Below the pieces are notes generated by a model. That model did no database searches, was not told where the DNA came from, and saw nothing but the letters and a program-made list of their open reading frames with translations. The position numbers and the translations under genes are program-made. 64,000 bases of DNA from NCBI RefSeq assembly GCF_030545015.1, contig NZ_CP120653.1, forward strand, positions 558,001-622,000, in the 5' to 3' direction. Positions 51,493 to 60,553 of the stretch are shown in pieces; within the stretch, counting starts at the first letter, position 1; each line of letters starts with the position of its first letter. Origin of the DNA: Myroides sp. JBRI-B21084. Lineage in GTDB: Bacteria; Bacteroidota; Bacteroidia; Flavobacteriales; Flavobacteriaceae.

Positions 51493-54267
51493 ATGAAAAA
51501 CACACTATTATTATTTGCTATTTTTTGTAGTACAATGCTTTTTGCACAAAAAAATGAAATTTCGGGCAAAGTTCTAACTTTAGAAAAAGTTCCAATAGAA
51601 TCAGCAACAGTTTACTTATCAGCACAAAAAGATTCAACACTTTTAGATTACACAATTACAGATGTTTTGGGCAATTTTAAAATTCCCATAAAAAAAGCAA
51701 ACGAACCAAGTTTTTTAACCGTTTCATATTTAGGTTATGAAGATTATTCCACTAAAATTGAAGATTTAAAGCAAATTTTAAATTTAGGTGTAATTACCAT
51801 GCAACCAACATCTGATGTAATGGATGAATTGGTAATTGTAACCGATGCAGCTCCAATTCGCGTAAAAAAAGATACTTTAGAATTTAATGCCGCATCGTTT
51901 AAAGTACGCCCCGATGCTACTGTAAAAGAATTATTAGAACAACTACCAGGAGTTGAAATTGATGAAGCTGGTAAAATAAAAGTAAACGGTAAAGAAGTAA
52001 ATAATGTGTTGGTAAACGGAATACCATTTTTTGGTGCCGATGGTAAAGTTGCAATTGAAAATTTACCTAAAGACATTATTAACAAAGTACAAATTACCGA
52101 TACAAAAACCAAAGAAGAAAAAATTACAGGTGCACAAGCAACTGGCAATGCTAAAACAATAAATCTTACAATTGATGAAGATAAAAACAAAGGTTTGTTT
52201 GGGCGTTTTATTGCTGGATATGGCACAGATGATCGTTACGAATCGTCTTTATTGTTCAATTATTTTAAAAACGATTTTAAAATAAGTTTTTTGGGTTCTT
52301 CTAATAATATTAATTCTCAAGGCTTTTCAACCAACGAAATTATGGACAACATGTCGGGTGGTAGAAACACTTATTCTAGTTGGTCATCAGACGGATCGTT
52401 TAGTGTAAATGGATTAAATTTTGGCGGACAAAAAGGAATCAGTCAAACCGATATGATTGGGTTAAATTATAGCGATAATTGGGGTAAAAAAAACAAAGTA
52501 AGTATGAATTACTTGTTTAACGAAGTTGAAAATAACAATAAAAACAAAACACGAACCGAAAATTTATTACCTGAAAATAGGTTTGTAACCGAATCAAGTT
52601 CTGAATTAAAATCAAAAGCTACAAATCATTCATTTAATTACGATATTGAAATGGAAATAGATTCGTTATCAACCTTAACAATTGTTCCAAATTTTAAAAG
52701 AGGCATAAGCACAACACATACAAATAGTGCTAGCCAAACTAAAAATGAATTTGGCGAAGATTTAAACAAGTCAAACAACAACGATATTTTAAACCTTGAT
52801 ACTTACAGTTTTGATAACGAAATTTTATTAGCCCGAAGATTCAAGAAAAAAGGGCGTAGTGTTAGTTTTGGTCTTGAAAACAAAAATTCACAAAATAAAA
52901 CCAATCAGTTAAAAAATTCGGCGGCTTATTTCTTTCAGTCAACGGCTGCAGATGATATTCGAAATCAACAAATACAAGCAACAAGACATTCCGATGAATA
53001 TACAGTTAATGCAATTTATCGCGAACCTATAAATAAAAGCCAATCGTTAACATTTAAATACGATACAACCTGGCAAAATGATTATCAAGGTAAAGGTACT
53101 TTTGATTTTAATACTGCAAACAATAGTTTTACAAATTATAATAATTTACTATCATACGCAAATAGTTTAAAAGGTACCATAACAAAACCAAGTGTAGGTT
53201 ATCAAATAAATACCGAAAAATTGTGGTTAAGTTTAACTGTTGGAACTGGTTTTAATAACTGCAATGTAACATCGTTTTACAACAATAATCATTATATAAA
53301 CAAGCGTTTAGATATTTTGCCAGAAATTGACGCAAATGCAAGTGTTGAATTAGGAAAGTCAAAAAGAATTTACACCAATTATTCCTATAACGAAAGAAGT
53401 CCGTTTTTAAATCAATTGTTAGAATACGAAGACTTATCAAATCCATTGTTCAAATCAAAAGGAAATAAAGATTTAAAAACAAGCAAAGAACACAACGTTT
53501 ATTTAAGTTTTAATAATTATGATTGGCAATCGCGTTCGGGTTATTATTTTTATGGTGGCGGAACGTATAGTTCACGAAATATTGATAATACGGTTGCATA
53601 TGATGAAAATTTTGTAGCAACATCAACCTATATTAATGTTTACAATACGTATCATTATTGGTCTGGCTTTAATTACAACAAAAGTTATAAATTAAGCGAT
53701 AAAAATAAATTATCGTTAAGCGCAGGCTTTAATTTTAGTGGTGATTTAAATAAAGGTGTTTTAAATAATGTTGCATACACAGCAAATAGCAAAAGTTACG
53801 GACCAAAAGTAAATGTTACTTTAGATATTGATAAAAAGCTAACTATACAACCTAATTATGCTTATAGTGTAAGTAAAACAAACTATGAAAACTTTACAGT
53901 AAATCAGTCAAATTATTTTACGCACAAAGCAGGTTTAATGGTAACATCGTACATGCCTAAAAATGTAGTTTTTGGAAGCGATATAGTTTATGAATACAAT
54001 TCAAATCTTTCAAGTAATTTTAGAAAAGATTTTTTACTTTGGAATGCCAGCTTAGGATATAATTTTTACAACGAACGTTTTTTAGCAAAAGTAAAAATTT
54101 ACGATATTTTAAATCAAAACCAAAGCGTACGCAGAAGTGTTTCGCCTACATCTATATCAGATACACAAAATACCATTTTAAAACAATACATTATGTTTTC
54201 ATTAACCTATAAATTAGAAAAATTTGCAGGTAAAAAGAAAGGTAATAACATTGTGATTATGGATTGA
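51493..54267 (+). CDS. Large outer-membrane beta-barrel protein, copy 2 (paralog)
   Basis: 924 residues. Same domain order as copy 1: signal peptide ending FAQK, CarboxypepD_reg-like domain (EISGKVLTLEKVPIESATVYL), plug-like region (VRPDATVKELLEQLPGVEID, GIPFFGADGKVAIENLP) and barrel ending FSLTYKLEKFAGKKKG. The two share long identical stretches (TIDEDKNKGL, NINSQGFS/NINSEGFS). Separate promoter likely, because a terminator precedes it. Ligand unknown. Confidence 0.88.
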   Translation: MKNTLLLFAIFCSTMLFAQKNEISGKVLTLEKVPIESATVYLSAQKDSTLLDYTITDVLGNFKIPIKKANEPSFLTVSYLGYEDYSTKIEDLKQILNLGVITMQPTSDVMDELVIVTDAAPIRVKKDTLEFNAASFKVRPDATVKELLEQLPGVEIDEAGKIKVNGKEVNNVLVNGIPFFGADGKVAIENLPKDIINKVQITDTKTKEEKITGAQATGNAKTINLTIDEDKNKGLFGRFIAGYGTDDRYESSLLFNYFKNDFKISFLGSSNNINSQGFSTNEIMDNMSGGRNTYSSWSSDGSFSVNGLNFGGQKGISQTDMIGLNYSDNWGKKNKVSMNYLFNEVENNNKNKTRTENLLPENRFVTESSSELKSKATNHSFNYDIEMEIDSLSTLTIVPNFKRGISTTHTNSASQTKNEFGEDLNKSNNNDILNLDTYSFDNEILLARRFKKKGRSVSFGLENKNSQNKTNQLKNSAAYFFQSTAADDIRNQQIQATRHSDEYTVNAIYREPINKSQSLTFKYDTTWQNDYQGKGTFDFNTANNSFTNYNNLLSYANSLKGTITKPSVGYQINTEKLWLSLTVGTGFNNCNVTSFYNNNHYINKRLDILPEIDANASVELGKSKRIYTNYSYNERSPFLNQLLEYEDLSNPLFKSKGNKDLKTSKEHNVYLSFNNYDWQSRSGYYFYGGGTYSSRNIDNTVAYDENFVATSTYINVYNTYHYWSGFNYNKSYKLSDKNKLSLSAGFNFSGDLNKGVLNNVAYTANSKSYGPKVNVTLDIDKKLTIQPNYAYSVSKTNYENFTVNQSNYFTHKAGLMVTSYMPKNVVFGSDIVYEYNSNLSSNFRKDFLLWNASLGYNFYNERFLAKVKIYDILNQNQSVRRSVSPTSISDTQNTILKQYIMFSLTYKLEKFAGKKKGNNIVIMD

Positions 54268-54272
54268 TAAAT

Positions 54273-54317
54273 AAAAAAACACCCCTAACAATTAAATTTT
54301 TAGGGGTGTTTTTTTTA
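54273..54317. terminator. Bidirectional terminator
   Basis: AAACACCCCTAA, AT-rich loop, TTAGGGGTGTTT. Serves the barrel gene and the convergent hemL operon; it overlaps the hemL stop. Confidence 0.9.
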
Positions 54318-55595
54318 TTTAGTTACTTCGTTAATTACTTCAATAGTTTTGTCTAAATCATCATAAGTTAGTGCATCGGTAATAAACCAAGTTTCGTAGC
54401 TAGACGGAGCAATGTACACGCCGCGTTCTAACAAATCGTGAAAGAATTTTTTAAACTCAGGTGTATCGGCTTTTGCAGCATCCTCGTAATTTTCAACAGT
54501 GATATCGCAAAAGAAAACCGAAATCATAGAACCTACTCTGTTAATAGTAAACGTTTTGTTGTTTTGGGTAAGTACGTTGCGAATACCAGCTTCTAAATAA
54601 GCGGTTTTTTCTTCTAAACGATTGAATAGTTCGGTATCGTTATTAATTGCTTGCAACATTGCCAAACCAGCAGCCATTGCCAATGGATTGCCCGATAGCG
54701 TGCCTGCTTGGTAAACCGGACCAACAGGTGCTAAATAATCCATAATTTCGGTACGCGCTGCAAATGCACCAACAGGTAAGCCGCCGCCAATTACTTTGCC
54801 AAAGCAAACAATATCAGCAGTTACGTTATAAAGCTCTTGTGCCCCGCCTTTTGCTAAACGAAAACCTGTCATAACTTCATCAAAAATTAATAAGGTGCCA
54901 TTTTCATCACAAATACTGCGTAGTTTTTGTAAGAAATTGTTTACTGGTGGTACACACCCCATGTTTCCTGCAACTGGTTCTATAATAATGGCAGCAATTT
55001 GGTTTGGATTTGCTTTAAATAATTCAATTACAGACTCAATATCGTTAAAATTAGCTAACAAAGTGTCTTGCGCAGTTCCTTTGGTAACACCAGGACTAGA
55101 TGGAACCCCAAATGTAGATAAACCACTACCTGCTGCTATTAAAAACGAATCGGAATGCCCGTGATAACAACCACGGAATTTAATTATTTTTTCACGATTG
55201 GTAAAGCCACGCGCCAAACGCACGGCACTCATACAAGCTTCGGTACCTGAATTTACAAATCTAATTTTATCGATATTAGGAACCATTGAAACAGCTAGTT
55301 GAGCAATTTCGGTTTCAATTTCGGTTGGTGTTCCAAACGATGTTCCTTGTTTTGTTTTTTCAATTACAGCATTAACCACAGGTTCATAAGCATGACCTAA
55401 AATCATGGGGCCCCATGAATTTATATAATCAATATATTGGTTGTTGTCTTCATCATATAAATAAGCTCCATTGGCTTTTTTTACATAAATCGGCGTTCCA
55501 CCTACCGATTTAAACGCACGAACGGGAGAATTAACTCCTCCCGGTATATATTTTAATGCTTCAACGAATAATTCGCTGCTACGTTTGTATAACAT
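54315..55595 (-). CDS. hemL: Glutamate-1-semialdehyde 2,1-aminomutase
   Basis: A 426-residue PLP enzyme that turns glutamate-1-semialdehyde into 5-aminolevulinate, completing the C5 route started by HemA. Class-III aminotransferase motifs: [44 protein letters not shown] and [16 protein letters not shown] with the PLP lysine. It is the last gene of a tight four-gene minus-strand operon, well away from the other hem genes. Confidence 0.97.
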   Translation of the reverse strand: MLYKRSSELFVEALKYIPGGVNSPVRAFKSVGGTPIYVKKANGAYLYDEDNNQYIDYINSWGPMILGHAYEPVVNAVIEKTKQGTSFGTPTEIETEIAQLAVSMVPNIDKIRFVNSGTEACMSAVRLARGFTNREKIIKFRGCYHGHSDSFLIAAGSGLSTFGVPSSPGVTKGTAQDTLLANFNDIESVIELFKANPNQIAAIIIEPVAGNMGCVPPVNNFLQKLRSICDENGTLLIFDEVMTGFRLAKGGAQELYNVTADIVCFGKVIGGGLPVGAFAARTEIMDYLAPVGPVYQAGTLSGNPLAMAAGLAMLQAINNDTELFNRLEEKTAYLEAGIRNVLTQNNKTFTINRVGSMISVFFCDITVENYEDAAKADTPEFKKFFHDLLERGVYIAPSSYETWFITDALTYDDLDKTIEVINEVTK

Positions 55596-55596
55596 T

Positions 55597-56490
55597 TTAT
55601 TGTATTTTTATTGTTTGTCCTACAGAAATAGTGTTGGTTGATAAATTATTTAAACGTTTAACATCATCAATTGATGAATTAAATTTTTGACAAATTGCGT
55701 AAAGTGTGTCGCCGGCTTGTACCGTATAAACGTGTTCTGAATTAGGTACAAATGCAGTTGTTTGGATGTTTTCGGTATAATTAATTTTTACATAGTCTTT
55801 GCCTAACACCTTTTGGTCTAATTCATACAATTTGTATCGTTCTATAATACTGATTAATTTTTGTGGATAGTTAGGGTCAGTTGCATAACCAGCTTGTTTT
55901 AAGCCGTTTGCCCATGCTTTGTAATCGCTTATTTCTAAGTTGAATAAATTTTTGTAATACACGCGGTTTACTAAAAACTCAGAATGATCATTGTACGATT
56001 CTAAAGCGTTATTGTATTTTCTAAAACATTCATTGGGTGCGTCATCGGTGTGCGAAATGGTTTCGCCTGTCCATTCTTCTTTACATTTTATACCAAAATG
56101 GTTGTTGGCAGCAATACATAAGTGTCCGTTACCCGACCCTGATTCTAAAATACCCTGAGCCATTTTAATACTTGCCGGTATGCCGTATTTTTTCATATTA
56201 TACATTGCAACTGCAGCGTAGGTATCAATATAATTTTCAATGGTGTTTTTTGAAACGTTTATTTTTGAAGTAGCAATTAAAGTTTCTTCTTTATTTATGG
56301 GAGATTTTAATTTTTTTTCGGGCGATTGTGTACTTTTAATACTTTCTGAGCGGGTTTTAACAACTACTTTCTTTTTATTGTTGTTTTTGCCGTATTCTTT
56401 TGCAATTTTTTCTTTAACATTTGTGGTATGAGCTGCACTACAACTCATTAAAATCAATCCTGTAAATAATACAGATAAAACTTTCTTCAT
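55597..56490 (-). CDS. Peptidoglycan N-acetylglucosaminidase with LysM domain, lipoprotein
   Basis: 297 residues. Lipoprotein signal ([17 protein letters not shown]), a basic linker ([14 protein letters not shown]), a glucosaminidase domain (about 80-225; [27 protein letters not shown], with the catalytic Glu) and one C-terminal LysM ([21 protein letters not shown], about 250-297). It likely cleaves peptidoglycan glycan strands during growth or division. Overlaps the upstream gene by four bases, one base gap to hemL. Confidence 0.93.
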   Translation of the reverse strand: MKKVLSVLFTGLILMSCSAAHTTNVKEKIAKEYGKNNNKKKVVVKTRSESIKSTQSPEKKLKSPINKEETLIATSKINVSKNTIENYIDTYAAVAMYNMKKYGIPASIKMAQGILESGSGNGHLCIAANNHFGIKCKEEWTGETISHTDDAPNECFRKYNNALESYNDHSEFLVNRVYYKNLFNLEISDYKAWANGLKQAGYATDPNYPQKLISIIERYKLYELDQKVLGKDYVKINYTENIQTTAFVPNSEHVYTVQAGDTLYAICQKFNSSIDDVKRLNNLSTNTISVGQTIKIQ

Positions 56491-57371
56491 ATTTCAGCGA
56501 TGTTTGATTGAAGCCCTTGTAAACCTCCGGTATGTATTAAAATTATTTTAGAATTAGGTTTAAAATACCCTTTTGAAATTAAATCTATTACACCAAAAAA
56601 CATTTTTGACGTATAAATAGGATCCAAAGATATTAAATTTTTTTCAAAAAAATGCTTCATAAATTGTTTCAACTGCTCATTTATCTTTGCGTAACCTCCA
56701 AAATCATAGTTAGTTACCAATTTCCATTGATTGTTTTTTGAAAACTTTTTTATGTCATTTTGTAAAAAATCGCCTTTTAAAGCCGGAAAACCAATAGCTT
56801 GTTGGTGTGGTTTTAAACTATTTATAATACCAGCTATGGTGCCACCGGTACCTACTGCGCAACAAATATAATCAAACATAAAATCGGTTTCGGTTAAAAT
56901 TTCTTGGCATCCTTTTACAGCAAATTCATTAGTGCCGCCTTCGGGAATTAAATAAAAAGTACCAAATTTGGCTTTTAAATTTTCAATAAAATCAATATCG
57001 GTTTTGTTGCGGTATTGTGTACGCGAAACAAACTTAAATTGCATGCCGTTTTTTGACGCTTGGTTTAAAGTAGGGTTTTGTAAAAATTTATCGTGTAATT
57101 CATCGCCGCGAATAATACCTATAGTTTCAAACCCAAATTCGTTCCCAGCCGCTGCTACAGCTGCAATATGGTTAGAATATGCACCGCCAAAAGTAAGTAA
57201 TTTGGTAAAACCTAACTTTTTAGCTTCAAGCAAATTGTATTTTAATTTTCTAAATTTATTTCCCGATATTTCGCTGTGTAAAACATCTTCTCTTTTTACA
57301 TATACTTCAATTCCAAAATTATTTGGAATATTAATTTTTTGGTTGAAGGCATTTTGTTGAGGTTCAATCAT
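56487..57371 (-). CDS. PLP-dependent deaminase (ACC deaminase/D-cysteine desulfhydrase family)
   Basis: 294 residues of the fold-type II PLP family. The cofactor lysine is in HSEISGNKFRKLKYNLLE (about residues 32-49); LTFGGAYSNHIAAVAAAG and the phosphate-binding CCAVGTGGTIAGI are typical. It probably deaminates a D-amino acid such as D-cysteine, or ACC; the two activities cannot be told apart by eye. Slightly shorter than most homologs (about 320-340). Overlaps both neighbours by four bases. Confidence 0.88.
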   Translation of the reverse strand: MIEPQQNAFNQKINIPNNFGIEVYVKREDVLHSEISGNKFRKLKYNLLEAKKLGFTKLLTFGGAYSNHIAAVAAAGNEFGFETIGIIRGDELHDKFLQNPTLNQASKNGMQFKFVSRTQYRNKTDIDFIENLKAKFGTFYLIPEGGTNEFAVKGCQEILTETDFMFDYICCAVGTGGTIAGIINSLKPHQQAIGFPALKGDFLQNDIKKFSKNNQWKLVTNYDFGGYAKINEQLKQFMKHFFEKNLISLDPIYTSKMFFGVIDLISKGYFKPNSKIILIHTGGLQGLQSNIAEI

Positions 57372-57691
57372 AAATAGCGTAAAAAAGTGTACATTTTTCT
57401 GTTTTTAAGATAGTTTTCGTTTTTTTCGTTTGCATAAGCTTCTTTTTCAAACGAAATGTTTCGGTAAGCTGTTTTTTTGTTTTTAAATTGAATCAATCGA
57501 AATAAAAATTCAAAAAAATACCAAACAAAAAAAGGAACAATAAGCAGTTCTAATTGTTGCCTTAAATGAATTTTTTCATGATTAATAAACACATTATTAA
57601 AAGTAGTTCTTTTGTGCGCAAAAACAAACGGATACAACGTAATGCCCGAAAAACCCTTAGGAATTATAAAATTTGTTTTAATTAACCACAT
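57368..57691 (-). CDS. Small membrane protein with HEXXH motif (minigluzincin-like)
   Basis: 107 residues. NHEKIHLRQQLELL (HEXXH, about residues 38-42) precedes a hydrophobic helix (LLIVPFFVWYFFEFLF), and EKEAYANEKNE supplies a possible third zinc ligand (Glu). This is the pattern of small M56/minigluzincin-like putative metalloproteases. No characterised function is known to me. First gene of the operon with deaminase, glucosaminidase and hemL. The TACCTTTG box ends four bases before its ATG, so the mRNA may be leaderless. Confidence 0.75.
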   Translation of the reverse strand: MWLIKTNFIIPKGFSGITLYPFVFAHKRTTFNNVFINHEKIHLRQQLELLIVPFFVWYFFEFLFRLIQFKNKKTAYRNISFEKEAYANEKNENYLKNRKMYTFLRYL

Positions 57692-57695
57692 AAAA

Positions 57696-57703
57696 CAAAG
57701 GTA
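57696..57703 (-). promoter_or_regulatory. -7 box of the hemL operon, giving a probably leaderless mRNA
   Basis: Minus strand TACCTTTG then TTTT then ATG. With the usual distance to the start point, transcription would begin at or near the A of ATG. Confidence 0.5.
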
Positions 57704-57772
57704 TTATTTTTAAATAACACGATTGTATTTTAAAACACAAATTGCTTAGGCTGCTAAAATAAAATTTATCAC

Positions 57773-57780
57773 TAAATTTG
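57773..57780 (+). promoter_or_regulatory. -7 box of the urocanase-fusion gene, near-leaderless
   Basis: TAAATTTG, 8 bases before the ATG at 57789. The GTG at 57780 is part of this box and is rejected as a start. Confidence 0.5.
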
Positions 57781-57788
57781 TGGTTATT

Positions 57789-59951
57789 ATGAAAAAAGAA
57801 TTAATTGAAGGGGAAGATTTTTATCTTTCGCCAGAAGGGTACCGTATTTTTACAGAAAAATACCTGTTAGACAGAGGGTATTGTTGTGTTAGCGGATGTA
57901 AACATTGCCCTTACGGTTACAGTAAATTAATAGGTAAAATAAAGAAAAATACAAAACAAGTTATGACGTTTCAAGAGGAAATTCTTCAGGGTATACCAAC
58001 CCAATTACCACCAGTTGCAGTTTACGATGCAACCATAAATCATGCACCAAAACGCAAAGAAATATTAACTAACGAAGAAAAAAAATTAGCGTTGCGTAAT
58101 GCATTGCGTTACTTTGAACCACAACAACACCAAACTTTAATTCCTGAATTTAAAGAAGAATTAGAAAAATACGGACGTATATATATGTATCGTTTTCGTC
58201 CGCAATACCGCATGTACGCTCGCGATATAAATGAATATCCAGGAAAATCATTACAAGCAAAAGCTATACAAATGATGATACAGAATAATTTAGATTACGC
58301 TGTAGCGCAACATCCACATGAATTAATAACTTATGGAGGTAACGGTGCTGTTTTTAGCAACTGGGCTCAATATTTATTAACCATGAAATATTTAGCCGAA
58401 ATGACCGATGAGCAAACTTTAGTAATGTATTCGGGACATCCAATGGGCTTATTTCCATCGCACAAAAACGCGCCACGTGTTGTAGTTACAAACGGAATGA
58501 TGATTCCTAATTATTCTAAACCAGACGATTGGGAGAAATTTAATGCCTTAGGCGTAACACAATATGGCCAAATGACTGCTGGTTCGTACATGTATATTGG
58601 CCCACAAGGTATAGTGCATGGTACAACCATTACCGTTTTAAATGGTTTTAGAAAAATTGGTAAAGAACCTAAAGGAAACTTGTTTGTAACAAGTGGTTTA
58701 GGCGGAATGAGTGGTGCACAACCAAAAGCGGGTACCATTGCAGGTTGTATTACGGTTTGTGCCGAAGTTAATCCAAAAATTACTAAAATTCGTCATGAGC
58801 AAGGTTGGATACACGAAATTATTGAAGATTTAGATCAATTAGTAAATCGAGTTAAAATTGCCCAACAAAATAACGAAGTCGTTTCTATTGCTTATTTAGG
58901 TAATATTGTTGACGTTTGGGAAAAATTCGATAAAGAAAATTTACATATTGATTTAGGTTCCGATCAAACATCACTACACAACCCATGGGCTGGTGGTTAT
59001 TACCCTGTTGGAATTTCGTTTGAAGAAGCAAATGAAATGATGGCTAATCAACCCGAATTGTTTAAAGAAAAAGTGCAAGAAACTTTACGTCGTCATGCAG
59101 CTGCAATTAATAAACATACAGCAAAAGGAACTTATTTCTTTGATTACGGAAATGCCTTTTTACTTGAAGCAAGTCGTGCAGGTGCCGATGTTATGAACCC
59201 TAATCCTACGTTAGGACGCGAATTTAAATATCCATCGTATGTACAAGATATTATGGGGCCAATGTGTTTTGATTATGGTTTTGGTCCTTTCCGCTGGGTA
59301 TGTGCATCTAATAATCCTGAAGATTTACAAAAAACCGACGAAATTGCTTGCTCTGTTTTAGAAGAAATGATTAAAACGTCGCCTGCTGAAATTCAACAAC
59401 AAATGAAAGATAATATTCAGTGGATTCGTGGCGCGCAAGAAAATAAATTGGTTGTAGGTTCGCAAGCACGTATTTTATATGCCGATGCTGAAGGACGTAT
59501 GAATATTGCCAAAGCCTTTAACGATGCTATTAACCAAGGTAAAATTGGACCTGTTGTGTTAGGTCGTGACCATCACGATGTTTCTGGAACCGATTCTCCT
59601 TACCGTGAAACTTCAAATATTTACGACGGATCACGTTTTACAGCCGATATGGCAATACACAATGTAATTGGCGATAGTTTCCGTGGAGCTACTTGGGTTT
59701 CTATTCACAATGGCGGCGGCGTTGGTTGGGGCGAAGTTATTAATGGTGGTTTTGGTATGCTTCTTGATGGTACATTGGAAGCAGAACAACGCTTAAAATC
59801 AATGCTTTTCTGGGACGTGAACAACGGTATTTCGCGCCGTAGCTGGGCAAGAAATGAAGGGGCTGTTTTTGCTATTAAACGCGCAATGGAAGCTGAACCT
59901 AATTTAAAAGTTACATTGCCTAATTTTGTAGATGATAAACTTTTAGACTAA
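57789..59951 (+). CDS. hutU: Urocanate hydratase with an N-terminal DUF5522 domain (fusion)
   Basis: About 720 residues. Residues 1-58 form a DUF5522 unit (GEDFYLSPEGYRIFTEKYLL and RGYCCVSGCKHCPYGYSK, a cysteine motif), normally a separate small protein. From MTFQEEILQGIP (ATG at 57963) it is a full urocanase: YGGNGAVFSNWAQY, YGQMTAGSYMYIGPQGIVHG, GLGGMSGAQPKAG and GRDHHDVSGTDSPYRET. It hydrates urocanate to imidazolonepropionate in histidine breakdown, with NAD as cofactor. No other hut gene is nearby. No stop separates the parts in this frame; an internal start for urocanase alone is possible. Confidence 0.93.
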   Translation: MKKELIEGEDFYLSPEGYRIFTEKYLLDRGYCCVSGCKHCPYGYSKLIGKIKKNTKQVMTFQEEILQGIPTQLPPVAVYDATINHAPKRKEILTNEEKKLALRNALRYFEPQQHQTLIPEFKEELEKYGRIYMYRFRPQYRMYARDINEYPGKSLQAKAIQMMIQNNLDYAVAQHPHELITYGGNGAVFSNWAQYLLTMKYLAEMTDEQTLVMYSGHPMGLFPSHKNAPRVVVTNGMMIPNYSKPDDWEKFNALGVTQYGQMTAGSYMYIGPQGIVHGTTITVLNGFRKIGKEPKGNLFVTSGLGGMSGAQPKAGTIAGCITVCAEVNPKITKIRHEQGWIHEIIEDLDQLVNRVKIAQQNNEVVSIAYLGNIVDVWEKFDKENLHIDLGSDQTSLHNPWAGGYYPVGISFEEANEMMANQPELFKEKVQETLRRHAAAINKHTAKGTYFFDYGNAFLLEASRAGADVMNPNPTLGREFKYPSYVQDIMGPMCFDYGFGPFRWVCASNNPEDLQKTDEIACSVLEEMIKTSPAEIQQQMKDNIQWIRGAQENKLVVGSQARILYADAEGRMNIAKAFNDAINQGKIGPVVLGRDHHDVSGTDSPYRETSNIYDGSRFTADMAIHNVIGDSFRGATWVSIHNGGGVGWGEVINGGFGMLLDGTLEAEQRLKSMLFWDVNNGISRRSWARNEGAVFAIKRAMEAEPNLKVTLPNFVDDKLLD

Positions 59952-59957
59952 AATATT

Positions 59958-60491
59958 ATGAAACTTTTTAAACTTTTACCGGTGCTTTTTTTGTTTGTAC
60001 TAACTGCTTGCAGTTCGGTACAAGTACAAACCGATTTTGATAAAAATGTAAATTTTCAGCAGTACAAAACGTACGCTTTTATGAAAAGTGGTGTTGATAA
60101 AATGCAGATTTCTGATTTAGATAAAAAGCGAATTCTTAAAGCTATCGATGAAGAAATGACTGCAAAAGGATTTACAAAAAGCGATAATCCTGATATGTTA
60201 ATTAATATTTTTACCGATGCTAAACAAGTAGTTAATGTTAATACTTTTTATGGAGGATGGGGCTACGGTTTTTATCGCCCTTGGGGTTGGAACCCTTGGA
60301 TGATGGGGCCTGGGTACCAATCGGTTTCAACTTCTACACAAGGTGTTTTGTATGTAGATGTTTTAAAGGCTGCAAATAAAGAATTAATTTGGCAAGGAAA
60401 AGGTACTGGTTACTTAACCCAAAAACAAACAAAAAAAGAAGAACGAATTAAAGAATTTGTTACAAAAGTTTTAGAAACGTTTCCTAAATAA
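59958..60491 (+). CDS. DUF4136 lipoprotein
   Basis: 177 residues with lipoprotein signal (MKLFKLLPVLFLFVLTAC). The DUF4136 pattern is present: VQTDFDKNVNFQQYKTYAFM, a Gly/Trp-rich insert (FYGGWGYGFYRPWGWNPWMM), GVLYVDVLKAANKELIWQGKG. Function unknown; likely a periplasmic or outer-membrane protein. Starts 6 bases after the urocanase stop, so cotranscribed with it, and ends in a terminator. Confidence 0.9.
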   Translation: MKLFKLLPVLFLFVLTACSSVQVQTDFDKNVNFQQYKTYAFMKSGVDKMQISDLDKKRILKAIDEEMTAKGFTKSDNPDMLINIFTDAKQVVNVNTFYGGWGYGFYRPWGWNPWMMGPGYQSVSTSTQGVLYVDVLKAANKELIWQGKGTGYLTQKQTKKEERIKEFVTKVLETFPK

Positions 60492-60500
60492 ATTTTATAA

Positions 60501-60537
60501 AAAAAACCTCGATAAATTAAGTATCGAGGTTTTTTGT
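60501..60537 (+). terminator. Terminator of the urocanase-DUF4136 unit
   Basis: AAACCTCGATA, 7-base loop, TATCGAGGTTTTTT. Confidence 0.9.
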
Positions 60538-60553
60538 TGCAATAATTTATCAG

